A stretch of DNA of 64,000 nucleotides. Source: JBGSQR01 sp964509295 (lineage in GTDB: Bacteria > Desulfobacterota > Desulfuromonadia > Geobacterales > Pseudopelobacteraceae). The first letter of the stretch is position 1; each line of letters begins with the position of its first letter. The stretch is from assembly GCA_964509295.1 (NCBI GenBank), contig CAZDWS010000011.1:62001-126000 (forward strand), given 5' to 3'. A program made the position numbers and the translations under genes. The notes under the pieces are model-generated. The model was not told where the DNA came from and did no database searches. It saw only the letters and a program-made list of their open reading frames with translations. Of the stretch, positions 42,165-51,302 are shown piece after piece.

Positions 42165-44159
42165 TCAAAGTTGAATGCCAGTCAGATTCAGCAGGAAGTT
42201 CACCAACCCGCCGACCAGAAAAGCAAATGGGAAGATAAACAACGCGATCATGCACGCCATCTTGAGACCCCGCTCTTTCTTCATCATCAGAAACTGAGCG
42301 ATGCAGGGGACGAAGAGGGTCAGGGTAATGACCGCCACTGCCAGCTGATTGCCGCTTAGGGCACCTGCCTTCTGAAGGTCGTAGAGTCCGGCTGCACCGT
42401 AATCCCTCCTGAAGAAGCCGAACAGAAAAGCCACCGCCGCCTCTTTGGGAAGGCCGATCCAGCCCATAACCGGCGACAGCCACGAAACGACCACCTTGAA
42501 CGTGTCAGTGATGTTGCCGAGCCAGATCATTACGCTGGCCAAGATGAACATAGGCAGGATCTCCACGAAATACCACTGCATGCGGGTATAGGTCTTGATG
42601 AAGACCGCTCCGGGGCGCGGCATTCTGAGAGGTGGAACTTCCATATAAAAATTAGGACGATCGCCAGGCATGAGCCGGGCGGTGAGAAAACCGACCAGCA
42701 AAAAAATCCCGATCATGAAAACAGCCCACACAGCCATGGCTGCCTGGTTATTTGCCACCATGCCAAGAACGACGCCCAGTTGTGCGCTGCAGGGTATGGC
42801 CAGGGCCAGTAACAGAGTGGCGATAATTCTTTCACGTTTTGTCTCCAGGGTGCGTGTCACCATCGTAGCCATAGTGTCGCAGCCGAAACCGAGCGTCATT
42901 GGGATGACCGCCCTTCCGTTGAGACCGATCTTCTTGAAAATCCTGTCTACCAACATCGCCAGCCTAGGCAGATAGCCGCTATCCTCGATTATTGAGAAGG
43001 CGATGAAGAAGGTGCCGACAATGGGCAGGATGATGGCAATTGCGTAACGTATGCCAAGAGTGACGATGCCGTACTGCATGCCGATCAGCTCCCGTAGCGG
43101 TTCCCAAGGCACATAAACCATGAGCATGTTGTTAATCCACGGGCTGAGATATTTCCCGAAAACATCCTCCTCCAAAAAACCAACGATGGTGCCGGCACCA
43201 AAGCTACCGACAAACTTGTACAGGCCATAGTAGAGGACAATCATGAGTATCGGAATACCGGTCAACGGTTCCATGGTCCAGTTGCTGAGGCGCTGGGCAA
43301 AGGAAGGTTCCTTGTCAGCAGGAGGGTTAAAAACCTCATTGCAGAGCTCCTCAGCAGTGCTATGTTGCATCATCGGGACGGTATAGCCGACCGGCTCGGT
43401 CAGATTCTTCTCTAACTCGGCGATAGTGAGATCCAAGAACTCCGGTGAATTTCCTTCCATTGAACGAACCAGCTCAGAAATGTTCGGATCATTCTGGATC
43501 AGCAGCAGGGCCAGCGCTCTTTGCGACAATCCGATTTCTGCGGGCATGAGCGGAGCCAGGGCATTGACGGCCCCTTCGACTGCATCACCATAGAATACCT
43601 CGGCAGTGCTCTCTTGGCGACGGTAGGAATGTATTCGGCTTTTCAGGACATCAACTCCCTTGCCGGAAAGGGCGGAAATCCCCACAACAGGAATCCCCAT
43701 TTTTTTCTCTAACCCATTTTCATCAATCTGGATACCAAGCCGACTCGCCTCATCCATCATGTTGAGAACAAGAATAACCGGGAGGGATGCCTCCACCAGC
43801 TGCAAGGCCAGCGAAAGCATCCGTTTCAGATTCTTGGCGTCAACTACACACAGGACAACGTCACTCTTGCCGGTCAGTAGGATATCCCGGCTCACCCGTT
43901 CTTCCTCTGTAATTGGAAGTAGTGAGTACATACCGGGCGTGTCTTCGACGAAATATTCATCTCCAGCAATTTTGCACTTGCCCTGGGAAACTTCGACTGT
44001 GGTTCCAGGATAGTTTGACACTGTCACATAAGAGCCGGTCAACCGGTTAAACAGGGCACTTTTACCAACATTGGGATTGCCAACCATGACGATTTTTTTG
44101 AGACCGTTTTCCTCACACGTTTTTCCGCCGTGGCAGCTACAGTTATTTTGTTGACTCAT
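42165..44159 (-). CDS. feoB: Ferrous iron transporter FeoB
   Basis: 664 residues with GGAGG upstream. The G domain has GNPNVGKSALFNRLTG (G1), NYPGTTVE (G2), EDTPGMYSLLP (G3) and NMMDEA (G4). The membrane part includes IPMTLGFGCDTMATM and ALAIPCSAQLG, conserved in FeoB. The N-terminus carries cysteine pairs (NNCSCHGGKTCEE). It imports Fe(II), an uptake gene among detoxification genes; copper stress damages iron-sulfur sites, so linkage is plausible. The regulator gene follows it by 36 bp. Confidence 0.93.
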   Translation of the reverse strand: MSQQNNCSCHGGKTCEENGLKKIVMVGNPNVGKSALFNRLTGSYVTVSNYPGTTVEVSQGKCKIAGDEYFVEDTPGMYSLLPITEEERVSRDILLTGKSDVVLCVVDAKNLKRMLSLALQLVEASLPVILVLNMMDEASRLGIQIDENGLEKKMGIPVVGISALSGKGVDVLKSRIHSYRRQESTAEVFYGDAVEGAVNALAPLMPAEIGLSQRALALLLIQNDPNISELVRSMEGNSPEFLDLTIAELEKNLTEPVGYTVPMMQHSTAEELCNEVFNPPADKEPSFAQRLSNWTMEPLTGIPILMIVLYYGLYKFVGSFGAGTIVGFLEEDVFGKYLSPWINNMLMVYVPWEPLRELIGMQYGIVTLGIRYAIAIILPIVGTFFIAFSIIEDSGYLPRLAMLVDRIFKKIGLNGRAVIPMTLGFGCDTMATMVTRTLETKRERIIATLLLALAIPCSAQLGVVLGMVANNQAAMAVWAVFMIGIFLLVGFLTARLMPGDRPNFYMEVPPLRMPRPGAVFIKTYTRMQWYFVEILPMFILASVMIWLGNITDTFKVVVSWLSPVMGWIGLPKEAAVAFLFGFFRRDYGAAGLYDLQKAGALSGNQLAVAVITLTLFVPCIAQFLMMKKERGLKMACMIALFIFPFAFLVGGLVNFLLNLTGIQL

Positions 44160-44275
44160 TTATTCCTCCAAAAATGTGTTGTTGTTCTTGATTGTGTTAC
44201 GCTCTTTAGATATTGACAGTTGATTTCAATTGTAGATTGCAGCAACTTTAGTTCTCCTTCAAACTTTAGCCATAC

Positions 44276-44596
44276 TCAAGAATGCTGATTGGAAAAACTA
44301 ATCAGGCAATATTCTTCGGCGGAATATATGGAAAGAAACTCTTCAGATAGGACTGCAAAAGGTTCACCAGTTGGCAGAAGATTCTCGTATTGCGGAAAAC
44401 GGGCAATTTGGGTCGGTTGACTCAATATCGGAGAATGACATGCGTAATATTGGCATGATCCACACAGATCATTACCGCCGGTGCTTTGATTATTAGAATA
44501 GTTCATATTGGGTTTTATGGAAAAGTAAGCCATATGTGATGATGAATGAGATTTAGCCAATTTGTCTTTGCATTTATTATTGAATATGAAATTCAT
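44276..44596 (-). CDS. Possible small Cys-containing protein
   Basis: A 106-residue reading frame with no ribosome site at its first ATG. The C-terminal half, with CGSCQYYACHSPILSQPTQ and a following Phe/Tyr-rich stretch, vaguely recalls the C-terminal half of the product at 49438-49794 (Cys pair, CH, aromatic tail). The real start could be internal (ATG 44503). It may be a decayed copy of such a gene. No function can be assigned. Confidence 0.35.
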   Translation of the reverse strand: MNFIFNNKCKDKLAKSHSSSHMAYFSIKPNMNYSNNQSTGGNDLCGSCQYYACHSPILSQPTQIARFPQYENLLPTGEPFAVLSEEFLSIYSAEEYCLISFSNQHS

Positions 44597-44928
44597 TATT
44601 GTCGATATGAACGATTTTTGTCAACACTTAATCGGTGGTTGGGAAACTTTTTTATGTTAGATTTCAGTAACCTTGAAAATGCTGGCGAGTATGCCAAGGT
44701 CAGGTGGCGGCTACAGAGTGGCGAGTCAAAAAAAAACGAAAGCAACGAACAATGTTCTGTCCAGTTGAAGGATGCAGTAAATGCGTGATTCAACCGTACT
44801 ATCTTCACGGTTCGAAGTTCTGTGACAGAGCCAATCCTCCCGTATCAAACCATACATGGATGGCTTCAATTGAGACATCGCACAAATCATTAGCACTACG
44901 GCATCAGGTGAGGCCTATTTGGGGCACA
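44597..44928. other. Region without a supported gene
   Basis: Several short open frames overlap here, none with a ribosome site or recognised motif. One plus-strand frame holds cysteines (FCPVEGCSKC), which may be chance. It may be remnant DNA left by rearrangement. Confidence 0.3.
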
Positions 44929-45327
44929 TCAAATTGACTTAAGCACCCGCTCCAGCTTTTCCGCGACCTTTTTGGCAAATTCGACCATCTCCGGGTTACC
45001 TATCATGGAAAGCGCCGCAACCGGGTCCATGGCCATGACTGCGGTCTTGCCGTCATCCCTGGTATAGATCACGACATTGCAGGGAAGCAGTGTCCCGAGA
45101 TCGACTTCCCGGTTCAGTGCTTCATAGGCGAGCGGCGGATTGCAAGCGCCGAGAATGATGTAATCGCGGAATTCCTTCTGGAGCTTTTCGGCAAACTTTT
45201 TCCTGACGTCGATTTCGGTGAGTACTCCGAAGCCTTCCTTCGCCAGTTCCTCACGCACTTTTCGCTCGGCTTCGGCATACGTCATGTCCACTGTTTTTCC
45301 AAAGGCATACGGTGTTTTTAGGTCCAT
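44929..45327 (-). CDS. DUF302 family protein (copy 2)
   Basis: 132 residues with GAGGGGATTACAA upstream. It is roughly 60% identical by eye to the product at 17204-17602, with GFGVLTEIDVRKKF, ILGACNPPLA and GTLLPCNVVIY. Both cysteines are kept. It lies upstream of nothing coupled; lspA is 113 bp away on the same strand. Two divergent DUF302 copies in one island suggest separate recruitment or an old duplication. Confidence 0.85.
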   Translation of the reverse strand: MDLKTPYAFGKTVDMTYAEAERKVREELAKEGFGVLTEIDVRKKFAEKLQKEFRDYIILGACNPPLAYEALNREVDLGTLLPCNVVIYTRDDGKTAVMAMDPVAALSMIGNPEMVEFAKKVAEKLERVLKSI

Positions 45328-45440
45328 TTGTAATCCCCTCTCTAATCAGATTATATCACTGAAATGCGAACTCCCCACCCATTGGAGCGATTCATATCAA
45401 GTAAGGTTTACAGATACCACTCTGCTTGCGGCGGGGTGAT

Positions 45441-45935
45441 TCATTGTGTTAGTGCCTTCAGCCGTCTTTCCTCGATAACCATGGCAACGGCAAGGATGAA
45501 AACACCGGCGCAAATGGCCGAATCCGCCAGGTTGAAAGCGGGCCAGTGACGTCCGTACCAGTGAGCATCCAGAAAATCCACAACCTCGCCGTACCGTACC
45601 CGATCCATAAGGTTGCCGACAGCACCGGCCAGTATGCACGTCAGCCCAAAGGCCGTGCTCTTCTCATCGTGTCTGATTTTACTATAGTAATAGATAATCC
45701 CGATAACGGCGATCACTGATACCGCAATCAAAAAGGGAAGCCGGTAACTGCTATGAGCGAAGATGCCAAAAGCTGCTCCCTTGTTCCGCAGGTAGGTAAA
45801 GTTGAAAAAATTTTCGACTACGGGAATTGAATGGTAGAGTTCCATGGTTTGGACAACATAGGCCTTTGTTGCCTGGTCAAGTACAAGAAGGCTAGGAAAC
45901 ATGGTGAACAGAATTTTGTATTTTAGGCTAAGCAA
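45441..45935 (-). CDS. lspA: Signal peptidase II
   Basis: 164 residues from TTG 45935, which has GGAGAGTGAATA upstream. Four membrane segments and the two catalytic Asp residues in GNLMDRVRYGEVVDF and FNLADSAI are present. It removes signal peptides of lipoproteins at the inner membrane. A chromosomal lspA presumably exists elsewhere; LspA copies are common on metal-resistance elements, where the substrates may be island-coded lipoproteins such as the TolC-like factor. Confidence 0.92.
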   Translation of the reverse strand: MLSLKYKILFTMFPSLLVLDQATKAYVVQTMELYHSIPVVENFFNFTYLRNKGAAFGIFAHSSYRLPFLIAVSVIAVIGIIYYYSKIRHDEKSTAFGLTCILAGAVGNLMDRVRYGEVVDFLDAHWYGRHWPAFNLADSAICAGVFILAVAMVIEERRLKALTQ

Positions 45936-46015
45936 TATTCACTCTCCGTTTTCTGTGGTTTGAGATGTTTTAAGCAAAATATCAAATAACATCCTCTGGT
46001 TGCAGGCACAATTCA

Positions 46016-46354
46016 TTACCTTATCGACCGGATGCGCCCGCTTCGTTTGTGAATAATCACCCGGTCAACCAACTTGTTGCCTTTGTCAAGAATCTCCGCC
46101 TCAAAGTATCCGGACCTTTCTATAATCCTGCCGACCTTCACATCATTGCCGGCATAATACTCCACAAAGTCATGACGGGCCTGTTCAATCGAAGCCACGC
46201 TTTTGCGGGCTCCGTACGAGCCCCAGTTTTGATTATTGCAATACCTGTTATTCCACCCTTGGTCCATGCACGATTGACATGCCACAGCATCGGAGATCTG
46301 CATTGTGGCAACCAGAAGCGATACTCCACCTATGAAAAATAATTTGCGCATCAT
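46016..46354 (-). CDS. Hypothetical exported protein
   Basis: 112 residues from ATG 46354; a longer frame to 46366 adds four residues, and no start has a strong ribosome site. A signal peptide ends near AVA-CQS. The mature protein has C-x-x-C (CQSC) and a second Cys, a Tyr/Asn/Trp-rich stretch, and a PepSY-like end (KVGRIIERSGYFEAEILDKGNKLVDRVIIHKRSGRI). Proteins of this kind occur with ZraP-like genes, as here (46406). Periplasmic metal-linked role inferred. Confidence 0.6.
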   Translation of the reverse strand: MMRKLFFIGGVSLLVATMQISDAVACQSCMDQGWNNRYCNNQNWGSYGARKSVASIEQARHDFVEYYAGNDVKVGRIIERSGYFEAEILDKGNKLVDRVIIHKRSGRIRSIR

Positions 46355-46405
46355 ACGGATCACCATTTCAAGGGGAGCTTATACGCTCCCCCGAGATATC
46401 AGCCA

Positions 46406-46795
46406 TTACCAGCCACACATGCCACACCCACAACCGTGGTCCATCATGTGACGATTTCCGCTACCGCTACCCATACCCCAGTCGGTCATGCCGTACTTGG
46501 CGCCTGCCGACTGCAATTGGCTCTGCAGACTGTTAATTTCTTTCCTGAGTGCGGCTATCCTTTTTCCATCGGGAACCTCCATGCTGAGCTCATCCTGTAG
46601 GTCAAGCTGCTTTTCCATAAGGTTTTCCCTGAGCTGCAACGTATCCTTCTGAAAGCTCCTCATTTTTTGTGTGCTCACATTCTGCCCGGTGCCGCTCATA
46701 CCCCAGCCGCCACCCCAGCCCCACCCCGCGTAGACGACCGAACTTGCCAGCAAAGCCACGACAACCGCTATAACTGTTACCATTCCCGATTTCAT
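46406..46795 (-). CDS. ZraP/Spy-like periplasmic metal-binding protein
   Basis: 129 residues, AGGGAG upstream, signal peptide ending at VYA-GWG. A Trp/Gly-rich start is followed by a helical LTxxQ-like core (QKDTLQLRENLMEKQLDLQDELS, KRIAALRKEINSLQSQLQ) and a Cys/His end (HMMDHGCGCGMCGW) typical of zinc-resistance ZraP proteins. It likely binds Zn or Cu and buffers the periplasm or acts as a chaperone. It lies next to an OmpR-type two-component system, which may be its regulator. Confidence 0.75.
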   Translation of the reverse strand: MKSGMVTVIAVVVALLASSVVYAGWGWGGGWGMSGTGQNVSTQKMRSFQKDTLQLRENLMEKQLDLQDELSMEVPDGKRIAALRKEINSLQSQLQSAGAKYGMTDWGMGSGSGNRHMMDHGCGCGMCGW

Positions 46796-46863
46796 GATTT
46801 TTCTCCCTTGCCTGTGTAGTGTCAGTACTGATGGTGACAGGATAGCAAGGGAGTATGGGGGAA

Positions 46864-48234
46864 TTATGTAGCGGTTGTGGAGAATTGTGGAGTTTTCGGT
46901 AGATCTGGAAACTTGAGTGTGAAGGTTGTCCCTGCTCCCTGTGTGCTTGCGACTTCAATGGTTCCGCTGTGCGCATCCACCAACTCCCTAACAATGGCCA
47001 GTCCGAGGCCGAGACCGCAGTCTTTACCTCGATAGAATCGCTCGAATATCAGAGGCAGTTCTTCAACCGCAATGCCGCAGCCGGTGTCGATGACGCAGAT
47101 GGTGCAGCCGCCGGGATATCTCTTCCCCTCAAGGGTAATGGTTCCACCCAGTGCCGTTGCCTTCAGGGCATTGCTGATAAGGTTAATGAGAATCTGGGAG
47201 AGACGTTCCGGATCGGCATAAACGATGGACTCCGGATCGGCTTCGATTTTGATATCTACTCCCTTACCTCGTGCAGCAACCTCGAAATTTCTGGCCAGAT
47301 TGTCGAACAGATGACGGACCGGCAGTTCGAGGGGCGAAAGTGTAAGGACACTCGCTTGAGCCTGGAAGAATTCTTCCATAGAAGCAACCACATTGGTGAG
47401 CCGATGGTTTTCCTCCAGCAGCAGTTTTATACGCGACTCGTCATTGGCAATGACACCGTCCAGAATCCCTTCAAGCTGTCCGCGCATGATCGTCAACGGG
47501 GTGCGCAGTTCGTGGGCAAGGTTGGAGCAGATCTGTTTGCGTAGCTTGTTCTGCATCTGGAGTGTATTAGCCATCTGGTTGAACGACTGGCCAAGGGTAG
47601 TCAGCTCATCGTTACCTGACATCTCGACCCGTTCTGTCAGGTTGCCTTGGCTGATGTTCTGCGCTGCCTGGGATAACCGCACGATGGGACGGCTCAACCT
47701 ACGTGCAAAGATAACGCTCAGTATGCAGGCTATCGAGCCGAGAATTACAGCAGCGTATGCGAGCAGGCGGTTGGTCCTGCTGACGAAAAAACTGTTGCGC
47801 TTGTCGGGAAGAAACCGGACCTGCAGTTGCCCGATCTCCGCCCCATGCAGAAACAGCGGGTAGGCATGGAAGTCATCCTTCCCGACTTCTTTACCGATTG
47901 TCGAACCGGTCTTGAGACGGGATCGTTTTTCCGGGGGTAGGGAAGCCAGCGCTCCGGCTGTCTCCATGACAATCCTGCCGTCACGGTCCAGCAACCTGGT
48001 TTCCAACCCGAGTTGCAGCGCCCAGACAGCGTCCTCAATTGCCATCTCACGGTTCCAGGACTTATGTTTTGCGAATACCGATTCCAGGTCGGCAACCACC
48101 CAGGAGGCCCGGTCTTCCTGCTCTGCTTCGGTCAGACGGCTGTAATCGCGCACGACCAGCTCCCTGAGAAGAAGCGCCGACGAAGTGCCAAGGGCTGCCA
48201 TGAACAGCAGTATGAACAGTAATTTTTTAAACAT
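46864..48234 (-). CDS. Membrane sensor histidine kinase (CusS/BaeS-like)
   Basis: 456 residues from ATG 48234, which overlaps the regulator gene end. Two membrane segments enclose a periplasmic sensor of about 140 residues; a HAMP domain follows (RRLSRPIVRLSQAAQNIS), then the H-box NLAHELRTPLTIMRGQLEG and the ATPase with GLGLGLAIVRELVDAHSG. The coupling to the ZraP-like gene suggests envelope or metal stress sensing. The upstream regulator is its partner. Confidence 0.9.
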   Translation of the reverse strand: MFKKLLFILLFMAALGTSSALLLRELVVRDYSRLTEAEQEDRASWVVADLESVFAKHKSWNREMAIEDAVWALQLGLETRLLDRDGRIVMETAGALASLPPEKRSRLKTGSTIGKEVGKDDFHAYPLFLHGAEIGQLQVRFLPDKRNSFFVSRTNRLLAYAAVILGSIACILSVIFARRLSRPIVRLSQAAQNISQGNLTERVEMSGNDELTTLGQSFNQMANTLQMQNKLRKQICSNLAHELRTPLTIMRGQLEGILDGVIANDESRIKLLLEENHRLTNVVASMEEFFQAQASVLTLSPLELPVRHLFDNLARNFEVAARGKGVDIKIEADPESIVYADPERLSQILINLISNALKATALGGTITLEGKRYPGGCTICVIDTGCGIAVEELPLIFERFYRGKDCGLGLGLAIVRELVDAHSGTIEVASTQGAGTTFTLKFPDLPKTPQFSTTAT

Positions 48235-48922
48235 CTCGCACACCACCGAATCGGTAGCCGAGACCGTACACCGTTATAAGATACATCGGCACCTTCGGGC
48301 TGTCTCCCAGTTTTTGGCGGATGTTCTTGATATGGGAGTCGATATTCCGTTCATATCCGTCGAAATTGTACCCCATTGCCTTGTTAACCAGTTCCTCACG
48401 GGTAAAGGTCTTGTGCGGCACTGCGCCAAGAGCAAAGAGGATCTTGAATTCCACTGCCGTCAGACGGATTTCAGCGCCTCGACAAACCACGGAGTAGTTC
48501 CGGTCGTCGATAATCAGTTGCCCTCCATTGAAACTAAGCCGAGCGCCATTTTCTGTAACACCGGTGCGTTTCAGAACCGCCTGGACCCGTGCCACCAGTT
48601 CGCGGGGGCTGAAGGGCTTAACAATATAGTCGTCGGCACCAAGGGCAAAGCCTGCCAATCGCTCTTCTTCCGAGGATTTTGCTGTTAAAATGATGACTGG
48701 GATATCGGCGTTTTCCTTCAACTCACGGCAAATCGACTCACCGCTCAGGTCGGGAAGCATTAGGTCAAGGACAACCAACGCGGGTTGATCGGTCGAAATA
48801 AGAGTCATAGCCTCCCGGCCCGTGAAAGTATGCAGAACACGGAACCCGGCTCGCTCCAGATATGCTATCGCTACTTCCGCAATTCTGGCGTCATCTTCAA
48901 CAAGGAGAATAGTGTTGGTCAT
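48227..48922 (-). CDS. OmpR-family response regulator
   Basis: 231 residues from ATG 48922 (MTNTILLVEDD); a GTG at 48934 would be possible but is further from GGAG. Receiver with phospho-Asp in LVVLDLMLPDLSGE, then a Trans_reg_C winged helix (EIRLTAVEFKILFAL, RNIDSHIKNIRQKLGDSP). Partner of the adjoining kinase. Likely to control the ZraP-like and neighbouring genes; no operator was found. Confidence 0.92.
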   Translation of the reverse strand: MTNTILLVEDDARIAEVAIAYLERAGFRVLHTFTGREAMTLISTDQPALVVLDLMLPDLSGESICRELKENADIPVIILTAKSSEEERLAGFALGADDYIVKPFSPRELVARVQAVLKRTGVTENGARLSFNGGQLIIDDRNYSVVCRGAEIRLTAVEFKILFALGAVPHKTFTREELVNKAMGYNFDGYERNIDSHIKNIRQKLGDSPKVPMYLITVYGLGYRFGGVRDV

Positions 48923-48934
48923 TTTCAGGCACAC

Positions 48935-49078
48935 TCCAGAAATTAATGCTTATTTCAGTCGAATCGTCCCATGACAAGAATCTGCTTCAGTTATCGAAGA
49001 CGTAAATTGCCTGACTCGCATCAGACCGTACTCAAAAAAATATTGTCATTTTCCAGTCAAAGTTTGTATTCTAGCTGC
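48935..49078. other. Divergent intergenic region
   Basis: No gene. The stretch 49010-49030 is similar to 49373-49395 (CTGACTCG versus CTTGACTCG, then GACCGTA versus GCCGTAG), part of a tandem duplication that includes the following short gene. Confidence 0.35.
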
Positions 49079-49195
49079 ATGCAATTGAAATTAAGGCGCA
49101 TAGCTGCATTCAGTTTACTCATGACAATTATATCGGGAATGGTCATGGTCTGCAATGCCCATAATTTGTCCTCCGATAATGTCAAATATCTCTAA
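49079..49195 (+). pseudogene. Truncated duplicate of the 49438 gene
   Basis: 38 codons reading MQLKLRRIAAFSLLMTIISG, clearly related to MNFKFRKIIAFSLLLTILFG of the gene at 49438, including the following GMVMVCNA versus GMVVVCNA. It stops after 38 codons and lacks the Cys-rich middle and C-terminal part. Upstream flanks are also similar. It is a remnant of a tandem duplication. Confidence 0.7.
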
Positions 49196-49204
49196 AAAAT
49201 GGAC

Positions 49205-49234
49205 AATGCCGATCAAAGACTGGAAATCGGCATT
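49205..49234 (+). other. Hairpin after truncated duplicate
   Basis: AATGCCGAT (49205-49213) pairs with ATCGGCATT (49226-49234), a perfect 9-bp stem without a T run. It may be the remains of a terminator. Confidence 0.4.
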
Positions 49235-49437
49235 GAATCAGCTCAGTATCATGTTTGAAGAAAGACTACCGAACTTCTAAACCCAAAAACCATTTACACA
49301 AAATACTTTACAGGCCCCATACGTCTGCCTGCCGCTCCAAATGTATCGAACTAAAATTTAAGCCCATTGGCGCTTGACTCGTGTTAGGCCGTAGTAAAAA
49401 TGTAGTTTTTTTCTGACAATACTTGTATGCTCAAGCC

Positions 49438-49794
49438 ATGAATTTTAAGTTTAGGAAAATAATTGCATTTAGTTTACTCCTGACAATTCTGTTTGGAATG
49501 GTCGTGGTCTGTAATGCCGCCGATAATGCAGGAACATCAATATCGGCTATTCAGCAAGATACTGAAAACCCAACACTGGCCTGTGAAGACTGCCCGTGTG
49601 CGCCTGTAAAATCACAATCCAACCATAACAGCAAACACGCGTGCTACTCTTTCTGTCACGCATCTCTCGCAGTTGAACCGTTGTTTTTCTCATTTACACG
49701 CCCATTTACTTATCTGAATCCACCCGAAATAATCTTCTATACCCCCAAAGTGTACCTTTCCCTATTCGTACCCCCCGACTCAGCAAAAATCTGA
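49438..49794 (+). CDS. Small Cys-rich exported protein (metal-cluster unknown)
   Basis: 118 residues from ATG 49438. A signal peptide or anchor (IIAFSLLLTILFGMVVVCNA-AD) leads to ACEDCPCAPVKSQSNHNSKHACY, with several Cys and His likely to bind metal, then an aromatic C-terminal half. The layout recalls small DUF2946/CopL-like proteins near copper genes, without certain kinship. It is 128 bp upstream of resB. A truncated copy lies just before it. Confidence 0.6.
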   Translation: MNFKFRKIIAFSLLLTILFGMVVVCNAADNAGTSISAIQQDTENPTLACEDCPCAPVKSQSNHNSKHACYSFCHASLAVEPLFFSFTRPFTYLNPPEIIFYTPKVYLSLFVPPDSAKI

Positions 49795-49922
49795 CCAACC
49801 CCAACCAGTATTAAACTCAATGCATTGTGATGCACGTGGACTTCTTGCATCCAAAATGGCGTAGTTTATTCGCACAGCCATTTGTATTTAAATAACAATA
49901 ATTCCATAATTTGGAGACTAAA

Positions 49923-51299
49923 TTGACTACAGCAAAACGTAATATCATAGAATCCTTCTGGGATTTTTTCTGTTCGTTAAAGTTGACTATTACTCTGCTT
50001 ATATCACTTGCCCTTACCTCTATTATTGGAACTGTGGTTCCGCAAGGGCAGTTGCCACCGCAATATGTTGAGCAACTCAGCCCGTTAAAATTACAGATCT
50101 ACACATCACTCGGCTTCTTCGATATGTACCACTCCTGGTGGTTCATCACACTGCTTTACATGATGAGCCTCAATCTGGTCTGTTGTTCTATCAAGCGTCT
50201 TCCGCATGTCTTCAAGTTCGTGACTGAGCCGATAGTGGCGCTTGATGAGGCCGCTCGCAAAACCCATTCTATGAAAATGGACTGCTCATTTTCAGGCCCT
50301 GCCGATATTGTCGGGAAAAAAGTCGTTGATTTTCTTGCTGCGGAAGTTGCTAAGCCTGTTGTTTCTGATTTTGATGGAGAACAGCAACTTTTCTCGCAGA
50401 AAAAGCCCTGGAGCAGGTTGGGTGTGTATGTTGTCCACTCCAGTATTCTGGTGATTTTCATCGGCGGGATTATCGGTTCTTTATTCGGATTTAACGGTTA
50501 TGTGAATATTACCGAAGGAAGCTCGGTAAACAGCTTTGAAGCCAGAAATGGTAAAAAAATACCTCTCGGCTTTGAACTGCGCTGCGAACAATTTTCGGTA
50601 ACGCACTATGATACTGGTGTACCGAAAGAGTTTAAAAGCATTCTGACTGTTCTTGAGAATGGGAAACCTGTCAAGGATTACACCAATGCGAGAATTGTGG
50701 TTAACGATCCGCTGCAATACAAAGGCATTACTTTCTATCAGTCCAGCTACGGCAATGCCGGCAACTATTTTTTTGAACTGACAGACCAGAACGGCAAGAA
50801 CAAAACCGTGCTGACAGTATCACCAGATCATGATGCGACGTTGCCGGACGGAAGTGTTTTAAGGGTTGCACAGGCCACTGCAGACATTTCACCTTATGAA
50901 GCCGGAAAATCAGGTCCGGCCGCAGCCGTAGAACTAGTAGGCCCGGATGGAAAAGCCGAACAATTTGTTGTTTACGCAAATCACACCGACTTGAATGTTA
51001 AACACGCCAAGGAGCACAATTGGCGCAACATTCTGCACTACAAGGGAATGGAAGATAAAATGTACACGGGCCTGCAAGTCGCCAAAGATCCTGGCGTCTG
51101 GTTTGTCTGGCTGGGGTGCGCATTAATGGTTGTTGGTCTTTATATTGCCTTCTTCATGTCCCATAAGCGCATCTGGGTTGTTATCAAAAAAGGGCATGTA
51201 TTCATGTATGGCAACGCGAACAAGAACCAGACCGCTTTTGAAGGTGAATTTGAGCAACTGGCCGAGAAACTTAAAGAGTGCATCAAGGAGAGGGGTTAA
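49923..51299 (+). CDS. resB: Cytochrome c biogenesis protein ResB (Ccs1)
   Basis: 458 residues from TTG 49923 with GGAGA upstream. Three N-terminal membrane segments (SLKLTITLLISLALTSIIGTVVPQG), a large periplasmic domain and a final C-terminal membrane segment match ResB. With ResC it forms the system II haem exporter and cytochrome c synthase. Four bases separate it from the resC start. It can mature island or host c-type cytochromes such as that at 18294. Confidence 0.92.
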   Translation: MTTAKRNIIESFWDFFCSLKLTITLLISLALTSIIGTVVPQGQLPPQYVEQLSPLKLQIYTSLGFFDMYHSWWFITLLYMMSLNLVCCSIKRLPHVFKFVTEPIVALDEAARKTHSMKMDCSFSGPADIVGKKVVDFLAAEVAKPVVSDFDGEQQLFSQKKPWSRLGVYVVHSSILVIFIGGIIGSLFGFNGYVNITEGSSVNSFEARNGKKIPLGFELRCEQFSVTHYDTGVPKEFKSILTVLENGKPVKDYTNARIVVNDPLQYKGITFYQSSYGNAGNYFFELTDQNGKNKTVLTVSPDHDATLPDGSVLRVAQATADISPYEAGKSGPAAAVELVGPDGKAEQFVVYANHTDLNVKHAKEHNWRNILHYKGMEDKMYTGLQVAKDPGVWFVWLGCALMVVGLYIAFFMSHKRIWVVIKKGHVFMYGNANKNQTAFEGEFEQLAEKLKECIKERG

Positions 51300-51302
51300 T
51301 AT

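Noticed and set aside
44704..44937. Plus-strand Cys-containing frame
   Set aside because: No ribosome site, no known motif beyond four cysteines, and overlap with the DUF302 gene end; likely noise.
49375..49395. Sigma-54-like TTGGCGC site before the Cys-rich gene
   Set aside because: The -12 half does not fit, and the stretch is part of a duplicated segment; a normal -35 TTGACT is equally possible.
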